NCBI GenBank assembly: GCA_027886185.1
Contig: WOAB01000041.1
Coordinates: 434,001-498,000 of the forward strand
Origin: Rheum nobile
Taxonomy: Eukaryota; Streptophyta; Magnoliopsida; Caryophyllales; Polygonaceae
Reading direction: 5' to 3'
DNA: 64,000 nt
Below the pieces are notes generated by a model that did no database searches, had not been told where the DNA came from, and saw only the letters and a program-made list of their open reading frames with translations. Position 1 is the stretch's first letter. Every line of letters starts with the position of its first letter. Shown here in pieces: positions 22,694-34,352 of this stretch. The position numbers were made by a program, and so were the translations under genes.

Positions 22694-22972
22694 TTACTTT
22701 CTTTTGTAGCAGTAACAAGGAAAAGTTCCCCCATTTGGCGCTCCACAGTCGCCATTGACTACAGCTGTTGAGTCCACATTTTGAGTCTCTTCAACACTCT
22801 TCAACAGCTCATCCATGTTCATAGATCCGAAATCCTTCCCTAGAGTGCTTTGAAACTCATCAAATACGGAAGGTTGTCGCACTAGTGGGAAATTCCCTGG
22901 TGGCCTCCCACTTTCGTTGCCTTCAACGATCAGCTCTTTCCCGAAATCATTGAAGTTCAGAATCGTTCCCAT
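22694..22972 (-). pseudogene. Captured N-terminal fragment of an ABF/AREB bZIP gene
   Basis: A reverse frame starting at an ATG (22972) reads MGTILNFNDFGKEL, then RPPGNFPLVRQPSVFDEFQS and TLGKDFGSMNMDELLKSVEE. This is the N-terminus and C1 region of ABA-responsive ABF/AREB factors, which bind ABRE elements and are activated by SnRK2 phosphorylation at RxxS sites. Relative to the family, the short YSLT stretch after the RxxS serine is missing. Similarity stops near GDCGAPNGG and runs into unrelated residues. No bZIP domain or further ABF exon is present. It is a truncated exon, likely not functional. Confidence 0.65.
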
Positions 22973-22999
22973 CTCTTTTTAAACCAGAAGATCTCCTAA

Positions 23000-23330
23000 A
23001 TCGGTTCAAAATTGAGGCTAATCAGCACTACGGTGTTGATGTTGAGTTGTAATTTCGAACAAGATCAGGCAGCAGAGCATGGAAACAGCGAATCAGTAAA
23101 ACAAACCCAAAAATTATACCTGATAACAAAGAAGGGATGAGTAATGAATCACGAAACAAACTCATAGTCCGCATGCTAGATTTTAGCAAAAGCTCGTGAA
23201 AACCATCTCAGTAAACAAACAGAAACTCACACAGAACCAAATTAATCAACCAAAATTCTCAAACAAAGGCATCAGAAGAAATATATTAAGAAGATGATAG
23301 AATGTGGAAATTGATATTATTAGGTTGTGC
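23000..23330. other. Leader-like sequence upstream of the ABF fragment
   Basis: Sequence with an intron- and UTR-like look on the reverse strand (splice-type runs, no open frame), possibly the captured 5' untranslated part of the ABF gene. Confidence 0.3.
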
Positions 23331-23432
23331 TTGTCGGAGACGGAGGAGGACGATGACGAACACGGAGGAGCATGATGTCAGAGACGGAGGAGTATGATGT
23401 CGGAGACGGAGGAGCATGATGTCGGAGACGGG
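23330..23432. repeat. 30-bp tandem repeat of GGAGACGGAGGAG
   Basis: About four copies of TCGGAGACGGAGGAGCATGA-type units (period about 30 bp), purine-rich. Confidence 0.8.
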
Positions 23433-23639
23433 TAACAAATCTGGAAATGAAGGAGGTGAAAAATGGGGGAGAGGTGTCTGAGGAGAGAGAGCGTGAGAGT
23501 GTAAGAATATGGTAAGGGGTTAATTAACAAGAAGTTTAGTTTTTGGAGTGTTTACCAGATTTTAATTAAAAAAAGGGGTAATGGGCCTCATTGTTTCTCG
23601 TTTTTAAAGTGTAATTATGGGAGTCAAATCGATTTGGGC

Positions 23640-24365
23640 CTAACTTGGCTATTGGACCAGATTGAGAGGGAGGAGTCCGCTAGAGGACCCTATTTTGGAA
23701 AACCGGCCCCATGTGCTCTATAAATACTCCAAAAATGAAAGGAGAAATGATCTTTTTCCCCATTTGGCCACAACAATCCCAAAAGAGAAACGGTTAGAAG
23801 AGAGAATTGGAGTAACACGCCTTTTTGGTTGGTTGCTTCATCTTTTCCATTCTTCTTCTCCAAGCGAGATCAAAAACCCAGAAAACACCATGAGCGAGAT
23901 CTAGATTATTCTCCTTCTTTTCTTACTTCTCTTTCACATAATTACTTTCTCACGTTAAACTCTTTACTTACTTAAGCTTCGGAGGACCCTTCCCCGGAAG
24001 CACCATTTCTGTTGAGTTTCAGGTGAGGAATCTTAGAGGAAGCAGTGATCGGCGGCGAAGAGTGAAGATCTGAAGTCAAGAAAGTCCAACCACAAAGTTT
24101 CCTAGAAGAGATCGGTGTGAAAGGCGTGTAGATCCTTTCAAACTAGCCAAGAGAAGCCCACCAGCTGTGAAGTGCGTCTTGTGGAGGAGGATAAAGAAGA
24201 TCCCAAACCTGATTCAAGTGTTTTGTTGACGATCCACGTCGATTCGTGAATCGGGACCTGATAGGAGATATTTACTCTTCAGTTTGTTATCTCTCTTGTA
24301 TAAGTATTCTTATCTATCAATAATAGAATTACACTCTTTCTCTACTCTCTATATGATATCAGCTA
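23640..24365 (+). mobile_element. Possible LTR-retrotransposon LTR and leader fragment
   Basis: A TATAAATA box at about 23720 and an AATAATAGAATTACAC stretch near 24320 precede a weak match (ATATCAG) to a tRNA-Met primer site. Sequence style is that of a Ty1/copia or gypsy LTR, with short frames only. No second LTR or clean ends are seen, so this is tentative. Confidence 0.35.
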
Positions 24366-24441
24366 AAACATTTTCCTTGGCCTCCATTTCTACAAAACAA
24401 CACTCAGTTCCTTTGAAGATTTGAGATCTAGAAAACTCAAG

Positions 24442-25023
24442 TGTGAACCCTCTAGAACACCAGAGGTGAACAATAAGGAGAGAAGATATTTTGGGAATTT
24501 TCTGATTTCATTATGACAATCTGACTACAACTAACTGACTATCTGCTATATATACAAGCGATTAAGAAAACTAACTAACTACTCAGCTAAGCTAGCTAAT
24601 CGGGCTTACAACTGACAACATGTAACAAACTATCAACTAAGGCTGAGACTAATATGTATAAATACAACATTAGTCTCCATATCCCCGCCTCCCCCCTCAA
24701 GCTGGACATGTGGCAGGGAAAACAAGTCCAAGATTGGAAGCAAGGAACCGATGTTGATGAGCCACCAAAGCCTTAGTAAACAGATCAACCAGTTGAAGAC
24801 TAGATAGCACATGAACTGTGCGAATGAAGCCATCCTGAACCATATCCCTCACAAAATGGCAATCAATCCGAAGGTGTTTGGTTCGTTCATGAAAAACAGG
24901 GTTTGCCGCTAAATGTTTTGCAGCTTTGTTGTCACAATGCAATGCAATGGGCAATGAAACAACAACCTTAAGATCAGTAAGGATGCCATGAATCCAAACA
25001 AGTTCGCAGGCAGTCACGAACAT
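24442..25023 (-). mobile_element. 3' end of a Ty1/copia retrotransposon
   Basis: Reverse-strand order is: end of pol (25023 to 24697), a G-rich polypurine tract (GAGGGGGGAGGCGGGGATAT at about 24670-24700), then an LTR of 228 bp (24669 to 24442) beginning TGTTGTATT and ending TTCACA. Everything upstream of the RNase H end is gone at 25023. Confidence 0.8.
24697..25023 (-). pseudogene. Ty1/copia pol fragment (RNase H C-terminus)
   Basis: 108 residues containing ACELVWIHGIL, LHCDNKAAKHLAANPVFHER, TKHLRIDCHFVRD and QLVDLFTKAL, the standard end of copia polyproteins. The CDN aspartate and HERTKH motif of the RNase H region are kept. It is 5'-truncated, lacking integrase, reverse transcriptase and the start of RNase H. 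Confidence 0.9.
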
Positions 25024-25199
25024 GCTTCGGTACTCACTTCAATAGAATATTTTGACACCGTCTTTTGTTTCTTTGTCTTTTGCCACTCAACTGTTGAACC
25101 CAAATGTCCCTACAGAACCCTTCACAATCATCCATCTGGCAAAGGTAATCAAACTCACAAACACGGATTATCTAACCTGAAAACTACAAATTCAAACAA

Positions 25200-25560
25200 C
25201 TCTGGAGGGCTATGATCTATTCAGACTTAATAAGATGGAATAAAATGTACATATATGAAGACCAAACACACCGTATATTTCCAAAAGAGCCGAAGCATTA
25301 TTGCTAAATGTTATCCACTTAACTACGGTAGAGCGTAATGAAATTTTGGGATCATCTTCTCGACACATTCTTACCTTAGATTCATAATTTTTATTTTCCT
25401 TATCAACTACTTAGTAGCATATGAAAGCGTAATGAAATTGTACCATATAAACTTGATCATACTTGCAAATTAAGTGAGATATATGATATCGTTGGACGAT
25501 TTTGATAAATGATTTTTTTAGGAGATGAAATTATAAAAATAACCTTCAAAAGAAATATAT
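25200..25560. other. Spacer, no gene seen
   Basis: AT-rich flank between the copia remnant and the GTGTCATC array. No structure recognised. Confidence 0.45.
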
Positions 25561-26000
25561 TAAATTCATGATCTTTGATGACAGTGTCATCAGAAGTGTC
25601 ATAAGTCTGATTAAATTTTAAAGTGTCATCAGGGATCAACGACCGTTGATCAACATTGATCAACGGTCAACTTCTAATGACACTTTTATAGTGTCATCAA
25701 TATGACGACACTTTGAAAGTGTCATAAGGGGTCAACGGTCGGTGTTGATCGACCATTGACTGATGTTGACTAAACGATGACCGGTAAACGGCTGATGACA
25801 TTGTTATCAGAAGTGTCATCAATCTGATTACACTTCAAAGTGTCATAAAGGGTCAATGATCGTTGACCCGCATTGACCAACGGTCAATGACATTTTCATA
25901 GTGTCATCAATATGACAACACTTTGAAAGTGTCATGAGAGATCGATGGTCGGTGTTGATCGGCCTTGACTGACGTTGTCGAACTGTTATTGGTCAATAAC
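25560..26000. repeat. Two tandem units of GTGTCATC / GTTGATCAACGGTC words
   Basis: About two copies of a unit of roughly 228 bp. Each has facing AGTGTCAT/ATGACACT words and a GATCAACGGTC hairpin-like stretch (GATCAACATTGATCAACGGTC). The vocabulary matches 20190-20720, about 5 kb away, consistent with the two subterminal regions of one CACTA-like element around the captured gene fragments. Its termini were not found. Confidence 0.7.
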
Positions 26001-26311
26001 CGATCAACGGTTTGTCAAAGACTGATAAACAAAATAAAAGACAATTAATAAAAAAAAGTAATTATAAGAGGCTAATGGGCCAATTGTTTATTAATGTTGT
26101 GGACGCCTTTCCATTTGACAGTTACTGTGTTTGTACTTTTTGGTTTCGGCTCAATTAAGCTTTGTAGCCCACCATATTTGGTTAATTGGTTTGGTGCATG
26201 TCGAAGTACTCGAACCATAGCTATTAATAAAAGATCAATCTACCATATATATATATATATGGGATTTTCATACTTTGGTCTCTCAAAATAAGAAGTAAGA
26301 AGCTTTGTAAT
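26001..26311. other. Spacer with short TA run
   Basis: No gene. A (TA) run lies at about 26245-26260; the last 8 bp are the left TSD of the hAT element. Confidence 0.5.
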
Positions 26312-26413
26312 TAGACATGTACAAGTTCAATCCGGGTTTGGACTGGGCTTTTGGGATATTTTTGTCCGGTTGACCGGACCGGGCTAAGCCCGGCCGGTCC
26401 AAACGGGCTGAAA

Positions 26414-27128
26414 TCGTTGTCCAAATCCGTCCGGAAGTTCGAATCGGCCTGATTTTGTGTTATATAATATATAATTATGTTTTATATTATATAGTATATA
26501 TACTTATATAGAGGGAGGTTCGGGTACAATTTGATCTTAGCATACAAAATACGAAGTTACCACATCCGTACGATTGTCGGAATGTCGTTGTCCAAATCCG
26601 TCCGGAAGTTCGAATCGGCCTGATTTTGTATTATATAATATATAATTATGTTTTATATTATATAGTTGAAGGGGGAAATTGTCCCACTTTCCTAAACTAG
26701 AAGATCAGGCCCATCTACTTAAATGAGGCCCCATTAAGACTTAAAAAGGGGAATGTATTTAATAACCTAAACCTACCTAGAAACAAAGGGATAAGTTTTA
26801 CAGCCTCTTTTTCATCTCCTCCCGATGGGGAGAAAGCACATGTTTGATTGTAGTTGTGATCGATATCATATTGAAGGATCCTGGCTTGGTAGCCTCCAGA
26901 TGTAGTCATTTCTGGCGAACTGGGTCAACAAATCTCGTGTCCATTTTATCATTTTTCGCGTCCATTGTTCATTCGTAGGGAGATCAATCGTTTCCTTTTA
27001 CAAATTTACTGCGGTACAGAATCATGCACCGACAATAGTATATATACTTATATAGAGGGAGGTTCGGGTACAATTTGATCTTAGCATACAAAATATGAAG
27101 TTACCACATCCGTACGATTGTCGGAATG
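26414..27128. repeat. 171-bp tandem duplication, second copy split by a solo LTR
   Basis: The 171-bp unit at 26414-26584 (TCGTTGTCCAAATCCG through GATTGTCGGAATG) is repeated from 26585. The second copy is cut at 26666 and resumes at 27040. It spans the junction of the hAT rim and the next element's end, so it arose after that insertion. Confidence 0.9.
26667..27034 (+). mobile_element. 368-bp solo LTR
   Basis: Starts TGAAGGGGGAAATTGTCCCA and ends CATGCACCGACA, with an exact 5-bp TSD ATAGT (26662-26666 and 27035-27039). Removing it plus one TSD restores the duplicated unit exactly. No internal retrotransposon part remains, as expected after LTR-LTR recombination. Confidence 0.9.
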
Positions 27129-29215
27129 GACGGACAATATTAGAAGCTAAAAAAAATCATATGCGTTTCTCTGTTCAAATTTAATGGCATTTTTGTAAAA
27201 TTATGATAAAGACTCTCCCATTCTCCCAAAAAGTCTCTTTCATTTTAAAAAGCAGATCTCGAATATTGCACCTACCCACCACGCTCTCTCTCTTCCTTTC
27301 CCTTCTAAAACTCAAAACCCCATTTTTACATTGTCATTCTAGATCTCCATTAAACCTCTACCTAAAATTTCAACATGGACACTAATGGAGTGCTCGATTA
27401 ACAACAACACACAACAAAGGTAAAAAATCGTATTCTACTACTTCGTTTTTACTTTTAATGGTTTCTTGCTTGAAACAACTTAAAATTTGTATGAATATAG
27501 ATACTTTTGGGGTTTATTCTCAAATTGAAAAATCAAAAACTTGTAATGAACTATTGTGGTAACATAAAGTGTGAAATGTAGTATTTTTATGGGTCATAGG
27601 TACATTGACTCTAATTTCTTGTACAAAGTTTAGGATTTTCTAGATTCAAAACATTCTAGGGTTCATATGAAGGATAATAGACTCCACATATGATTGAGTT
27701 CATATACTAAGTTTATATGTTCATATATAATCCTCTAAGGTTCATAATTAGTCATTTTTAAAATGTATAAATAACTGATTTTGTCAAAGCCTATTAGTTC
27801 AAATGGTAGAGCAATGTGTTGGTACACATGGATGTGGGTTCAAATCCCTCATAGGCTACATAATGTGCTTGTGAAAAGTCTCAGTTCATATTGGGTTCAC
27901 GTGTATCATGTTCAAGTTCATATATATTCTCCTAAGGTTCATATCTAATTTTCATGGTTTAGGAATAATGGAAACACAAGGGTTCATATGTAACATGTCA
28001 ATGCTCATTTATAATCATCTAATGTTCATACTTATTCTTTTGTAAACTTCATCTTCTTTTCCATACTACGTGCACCATATTAATAAACTAAATGTTCATA
28101 TTTTATGTTTCAAGATTCATATATAGTCATATAACGTTCATATATAATAATGTCAATGTTCATATTAATTCCACTATGGTTCATTTTATTTTGTACCTTT
28201 ACCATGACTTTCTCAGGTTCTTCATGTTTGAAGAAATGTGAAAAGAAACTGATTATCAACCATAGAGGACATTCATCTATGTCCAAATCACGACATCTCT
28301 CTCATGCATTTCATCGAACACCTTGTGGGCTTCTCTCAAAACACAAAAGCAAAAAAAAAAAGATGGGAAAACACAAAATAACTAACATCAAATTGATCTA
28401 TTAGATCAACAAAAAGATGTCAGATTTAGATTGATCAATAAAAAGATTATCACAATCAAGACACCAATTATGGCAATCACAACTTCAGCCTGAAAAGCAT
28501 ATCGAGTTCATAAATAATACCAAAATGTTCATTATTAAGCGCTTGAGGTTCATAATCCGGGCATACTTGAAAATAAATTGAGGTATCAAGTATTCGTTTA
28601 GATTATTCAACTACAAAAAATCATTGATACAAACATTCAATAGACAAAAGCCTATGGTAACCATGTGCAAATTTATAGAATTATTTAGAGAAACTCATGT
28701 TACAACAAAACACATAAAAACTAAAATTTTGATGCAAAATATTAATAGATTTTGAGAGGCTAGAGCAAAAACATGACATTGCAACATGTAAGCAACCAAA
28801 AATCAATCAAAAACCACAAGTCAGTTCAATTCGAAGTGTTTGAAAAAAAAACACCAGCATCCATGGAGTTTTTGAAGATAAAAACAACAAAAATGGGTAC
28901 AATTTGAGGTGTAGATGAACTAATAAACACAACATATGAAATAATTCGATTTCGACTATGAATCCTTTATTCTACCATGGACGAATCAACACCGACAAAG
29001 AGCAAAGTATTGGAGCGCAACCCCATCCATGGAGAAAACACGCTTGGTGAGATTTGGGGAAGAAAGACCTAGACGCTAAAATGACAAAAATACCCATGCA
29101 CTAGTTATAAGGTTAAAATACAAGGATCTAATATGAGCCGTAGATGAAAAAAGATTCAACCGTGAGAAATGCTTCGCATTTCACACAGTAAAAGGTTGTT
29201 GTACGGGATCCTAAA
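27040..29215. mobile_element. Foldback-type element with tRNA-like sequence
   Basis: The left edge (GGTTCGGGTACAATTTGATC ... AAATAYGAAG) and right edge (reverse complement GGATCCCGTACAACAACC ... AAATGCGAAG) are weak inverted repeats. The interior has an exon-like stretch ending at AAAGGTAAAA (about 27420), many GTTCATATGTAAC words, one tRNA-like sequence and AT-rich filler. A frame starting at 28150 is low complexity. Boundaries are approximate. Confidence 0.5.
27788..27857 (+). other. tRNA-like sequence (tRL-1)
   Basis: 70 nt with matching ends AGCCTAT/ATAGGCT, a D-arm GTTC...GAGC (imperfect), an ATGTG/CACAT anticodon stem with only a 6-nt loop, and a T-arm GTGGGTTCAAATCCCTC. The short anticodon loop argues against a working tRNA. 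Confidence 0.7.
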
Positions 29216-31033
29216 TCTACTTATATATATATATTATATAATATGAGTTTGGATCATATGGAGTGGAGGCTTAAGGTGTAAAGTGGGGAGTAACCATCGA
29301 ATATGTTTGATCCAATGGCTCAGATTATTACAAGACTTTACACAGTCGGTGGCATTTTTGTGAATACTCTAACTTTTATTTCATTTTACGTTTTTACCCC
29401 TCTGTACAAATTGGGATCTCTTTCTTCCCAGCGTTTTTCTACTCACAAATCCGCTTCTTCTGCTCGCATATCTGCCATTATTAATCTCATTCGTTGCTCT
29501 TCGATACTGTAGTTCGGCAAACCTTTCATCTTCCACTATTAAGATCGTGATGGATAAAGGTATTTACGTTTCATCTCTCTTCCTCAATGTTTTATTTTTC
29601 CCGATTTAGGGTTTGCACCTTGAATTTGTTGTGAATCGATTTGTGTTTGCTAGCGATATTTTCGTGAATTCATGATTAGCGTATCAAATTTATCATCTCT
29701 ATTGTGATTCCTAATGTGTGAATTCGTTGTTTCATACCTTTCGTGTTTTGTTTGACGTTGGGACTGGGATGTTATTAGTCGTGTACTTTTGAATGAGCAC
29801 AATTGTTACTTGTGCACTTTTTCTCTGCCTTCTTGTGTTTTGTATTATCATTGTGCCTTTTTATTATATTTTGTCATACTTTTTCATCCCTTTCAAAGTT
29901 GTTACTTCTGCCATTACTTATGACTTTTTTGTGAAGTTCTATTGTGATGAATTTGTTTGATTGTATTTTGTTGACCGATGCCTCTACTGAATGGTAGTTT
30001 GTGATGAATGGGTTACTTTTTATGATCATATGGTGCACCAACTCATGTTTATACATGTAATATGATGTCACACATAATAATTCCATGTAATATGATGTCA
30101 CACATAATAATTCCAATCACATGACCTAAGATGCAACCACCATTTTTTAGTGAAGTTTTGATTCGATAATTCATTAGTTGGACATAATTATTTTTCATGA
30201 ACCATTTATCATTGTTGCTGATGTTTTGCTAACCCTTATTGTTGGTATCATTTTGCTTATGTTTTTCTAAAAGTGATGGTAGCTTTTCTTTTGTTGATGA
30301 ATTAACTTTGCATAATAATGAAAGAAAATGAAGCTAGAATCTACTTTAGACTACTGACTACATACTTATGAGAAACTCATGTGTATAGCTTTATGTTTTA
30401 GCTCAACCACATTAGTATAAATATTACGAGTACCTGCTTATGATTGTGTTGTTGATTCATCAAACCAAAATCCCCAAGTCAGCCAAAGCAAACCAATAAT
30501 GTATAGGACAGCACAACAAAGAAACAAAATCAATGTAACTGTAAAATTCTAGGTGCTTGATTTATACTTTGTTTTTACTTGTCAAGATTGTAAATAATCC
30601 ACAAAGGTCTCAGGAAAATAAGGTAATTTATGTAGCTATTTGACTACAAACCTCAGGGATACTTGATTTATACTTTGTTTTTACTTGCGGTCTCTGTAAA
30701 TTATAACTAAACCAACCACCTTAAATGATCTTGTCTAAATTGGTATAAATGCAAAAGCTAGTATATAACTAAGTGCACATACAATATTATGCACTTTCGG
30801 CACTTAAGTATGCACATTATATAGTAAAATGTGCACTTTAGGCACTTAATTACAAACTATTTAAATACTTCATAAATCAGACTCGTGACAATTGGTATAT
30901 CATCTTCATATGTTGTTGATGCTCGTTTTCTAATTTTGTGAATTTTGATGTTGTGTATGTTTTCTCATTGAATAATGAGTTAGAAAACAATGATAGTTGT
31001 CATTGAAATCTCCCAAGAGAAAAATCACTTCAA

Positions 31034-31103
31034 AGCCTATTAGCTCAAAAGGAAGAGCAGTGTGTTTGTTTCACATTATGTGGGTTCGAATCTCACATAG
31101 GCT
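31034..31103 (+). other. tRNA-like sequence (tRL-2)
   Basis: Best-formed copy. Acceptor AGCCTAT/ATAGGCT, D-stem GCTC/GAGC, anticodon stem GTGTG/CACAT with a 7-nt loop TTTGTTT (anticodon would be TGT), T-arm GTGGGTTCGAATCTCAC. Intact Pol III A-box-like and B-box (GGTTCGAATC). No CCA, as normal for nuclear genes. Its place in a repeat family makes a housekeeping tRNA unlikely. Confidence 0.7.
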
Positions 31104-31689
31104 ACGAGAGTAAATTCATGGTTCCACCCGTTGCAATATCCACAAGCTTAATACTTACATGATTATATTTTGTGTCTACTTTAGCAAATTTTACCAATCA
31201 CATATCGTGACTGAGCAATTTTCTTATTAGTAGCATCCTATATATAGGAAAAAGTATCAATTTTGGGTTTTATTTTCATACTATAGATGTACAGGGATGA
31301 AACTAAACCTTCTCTCTAAATAAGATTGTTATAGCTTTAACATATTTGTTGATATGTCTTGGATCTGATCACATGTTGCTTGCGGTAGCACAGGGGTCTC
31401 GTTGGGCTTAGACTTGTGGGCCAAGTCAGTTTAGGGTTGATTTAGGGTGATATATTTACTCTCTTTCTCCCACCTCTCTATGTGATCTGAAATCTAAATT
31501 GTCTGCCTCCTAATAAAAAATCGATTCTCCTTATGCCCGTGGACGTAGCCAACACAACGTTGGTGAACCACGTAAATCTGTGTTTTGTTCTTCTCGTTAT
31601 TGTTTGTTTTTCCGCATCCATAATAACAATATTATTGATTGAAAAATAAAACATGTTTTAATATTTTAGATATCACAAACATGATTTGT

Positions 31690-31762
31690 AGCCTATGAGG
31701 AATTCGAACTCACATCCATGTGTATCATCAACACAATGCTCTACCATTTGAGCTAATAGGTT
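31690..31762 (-). other. tRNA-like sequence (tRL-3)
   Basis: Reverse-strand relative of tRL-2: AACCTAT...ATAGGCT ends, TTAGCTCAAATGGTAGAGC A-box region and GAGTTCGAATTCCTC T-arm. The anticodon arm is enlarged, so it is degenerate. It faces tRL-2 across about 590 bp. Confidence 0.7.
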
Positions 31763-33712
31763 ATGATAAAATCAAATATTTAAACCTACTACACTTTATA
31801 AAAAGCACATTCAAACTTAAATAGAAGCATATATCACACATTTAGCAAAGAATTCATCAAATTACTTAATTACGCACATTTCATATCAAGAAATGTACTT
31901 TAGACAATTAGTTATGCACATTTAATAACAAATAATAGTATACACTTCAAGCACCTAAGTATGCACATTACATATCACCATATGCATTTTAGGTACTTAA
32001 TTAAGCACATTTGATACGAAGACATGCACTTTTAAGCACTTCATTATGCACATTTAAATGCAAGACATCACTATGCAATTTAGACACGTACGTATGCACA
32101 TCTAATATTAAGACATGTACTTATGCACTCTTGCAACATAAATGTTAGAAACAAGACATTCTTTTAGTTTTAACACTTATTTCACAACTGATCTGCACAT
32201 TTACAAACTACATATGCAATTATTATTAACATTAACTATACACTAGAGCTTGATAAATAACAATATGCAAATATATCACTTCACACTACAGATAAGAATA
32301 TGCACATATATCACTTTAGAGCATAGGTGAAAATATGCACATATTATAGTTAAACATGCATTGTAAAAATCAAACCATGCACTTCAATGCACTACTCAGT
32401 GTACCTTATTTCCAAGAGACAAACAAGAAATTACAGACTCTACTCATCTAATTGAACGTGTTTCAACATATGAACACTAGAAATCCATATTCAAAGAACT
32501 AAAGCATCATGATACGTGAACCCTAATTTCGAACACATTAACCCCAAATCTAAACACGTGAACCCTAAATCTGAACACGTGAAACCTAACCGCATCATCG
32601 AACGAACATAATCTAAAATTCACGAGTGTTGTAGAGATTTTTTACCTTGGTTTTGCATTCCTTTCCCTTTCGATATTTTGTCTTTGCTGCCATTTCGCTT
32701 GTTCAAATTCCCGAGTCTTCAACAACTTTTGAGAGGAAACATAGGGGAGCGTGAAAATGGATGATTTTGGAAGATAATTAGTGATTTCAGGCTGGAGATT
32801 TGAAAAAGATTGGATATGGGGTATAGATTTGAGAGTTGAATCGAGAGCTAGGGTTTTCGGGGTTGAGCGCATGTTGAAAATCAGAGAAGAAAGAGGGGAG
32901 AGATCTGTTTTGTTCTGGTTTTTGAAGGGCATTATTTTGGTTTATTTACGACACAGGGCCACTGAAAAAAAAATTGAATGTGAGGAGCGCGCTTGTTTTA
33001 TTTTTTGAAGGCACCACGTGTGTCAATCTCAGCCATCGAATTGGCTCATTCGAAGACTCTAATAAATACTCACTTTACACCTGATAGAAGCTATGTACCA
33101 GAACCACACTCTATATAATATATTAAGGGCTGAAAAATTGAAATATTATCTGAAAATTTAGTAACTATACATATTTAGAATACAATAAAATAAATATATA
33201 AATATTTTTAAATTTTATTTTAACCGGTATCGGGTCGGGCCTCTAGGCCTGTTTGGACCTAGTGGAGTGTCCATGCCCGACCCGTTTCTGGACGGGTCGG
33301 GTCCGACGGGCCAATATTATTGTCCAAGCCCGGTTTTTAAACCGGGATGACGGTCTAGGCCGAACAGGCTGGCCCAGACTTATACAAGTCTAATTGTGAT
33401 ATCTTCGATCAAGGGAAAGGAAGGGGTAGGATTAAAAGTAGCATGGTGATATTTTAGTAAATATCACAAACTTTTTTTTACGGTTCACACATTTATTTAT
33501 TTTAATTTTTTCCCTTGATCGTTCTAAGATGTTATCTTTATCACATATAAACACTATATGTTCATTTATTTGTACTATAAGGTTCATATATTAATATTAA
33601 ATGTTCATACAGTTTGTACTGAAATTTTACAAACTAAAATGAACTAGAGATGTACAAACACACTTTATACTAGAGATTCATTAAATATATCAAGTATGGA
33701 CTTATGAACCCC

Positions 33713-33790
33713 AAACTCTAAACCCCTAAATCCCTAAATCCTAAACCCTTAAACCCTAAACCCCAAAATCCAAAACCCCTTAACCCTAAG
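33713..33790. repeat. Degenerate telomere-like CCCTAAA repeats
   Basis: About ten CCCTAAA/CCCTTAA/CCCCAAA heptamers in a row. This is an interstitial telomere-like tract inside a repeat element, not a chromosome end. Confidence 0.75.
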
Positions 33791-34289
33791 CATAGTGTTT
33801 TATTAACCCGTCACCATTTACGTTTATTTCTTTTTACTTGGTCCTTAAGGTTCATATGTAACAAGTACATGTTCATATATTAGTACTGTAAAGTTCATGT
33901 GTAACATGCACATGTTCATGTTTGAAATTTCTTTTACTTGGTCTTTGAGGTTCATATGTAACATGCACACGTTCATATATCTATTTTGTAAGGTTCATAT
34001 GTAACATGCACATGTTTGTATGTTTGAAATTGTTTTTACCTGGTCGTTGTATGTCGATGTTCATATCTAATAACGTCAAGGTTCATATATAACATGCATA
34101 AATTCATACATTAATTCTATGATGTATATAAGTTAGATGTTTATTTGTTGTGTGTTGATGTTCATATATTGTCATTTAGTGTTCATATATGATAACGTCT
34201 TCTATCTCCCAGATTTAATTTAATTTAAAAATATTTATGGTTCACGAAATTAAGAAAAAAAGTGAAAAAAAAAAACAATGGGGTGTTGT

Positions 34290-34352
34290 TAGGGGGTGAA
34301 CCTAAGACCTAATGCCCCTCCCCCCTCCACTACCAGCTGAGCCATTGGGCTT
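34290..34352 (-). other. Degenerate tRNA-like remnant
   Basis: Reverse strand reads GCCCAATGGCTCAGCTGGTAG (A-box-like), a G-rich middle, then TAGGTTCACCC (B-box-like). The stems are largely broken. Confidence 0.4.

Larger units (their letters stand above)
29240..33110. mobile_element. 3.9-kb foldback element with two facing tRNA-like sequences
   Basis: The edges are inverted: left GGTGTAAAGTGGGGAGTA ... CCAATGGCTCAGATT, right (reverse complement) GGTGTAAAGTGAGTATTT ... CGATGGCTGAGATT. Inside each edge is an exon-like stretch followed by a GT donor-like site (about 29560; about 32645 on the reverse strand, where a 96-residue frame MPFKNQNKTDLS of unknown kind starts). Further in, both arms carry TATGCACTTTAGGCACTTAA words, and the inner ends bear tRNA-like sequences facing each other (31034-31103 forward, 31690-31762 reverse). 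No transposase. Confidence 0.65.
26312..33392. mobile_element. hAT element copy A, split by nested insertions
   Basis: Left end TAGACATGTACAAGTTCAAT, right end inverted TAGACTTGTATAAGTCTGGG. Flanks TTTGTAAT (26304-26311) and ATTGTGAT (33393-33400) are a diverged 8-bp TSD. Both subterminal parts are rich in GGGC/CCGGTCC words (CCGGACCGGGCTAAGCCCGG; GACGGGTCGGGTCCGACGGG). Only the two rims (to about 26500 and from about 33125) are hAT; the middle is later insertions. Copy B at 36644-38322 is the same family. Confidence 0.8.

Noticed and set aside
20160..26000. A defined CACTA element with boundaries
   Set aside because: Array vocabulary fits, but no CACTA terminus or 3-bp TSD was found; reported only as arrays and captured fragments.
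31034..31103. Functional tRNA-Thr (TGT) gene
   Set aside because: Foldable with intact Pol III boxes, but it belongs to a family of diverged relatives inside foldback elements; kept as tRNA-like only.
33713..33790. Chromosome-end telomere
   Set aside because: Short, degenerate and interstitial, flanked by repeat-element sequence.
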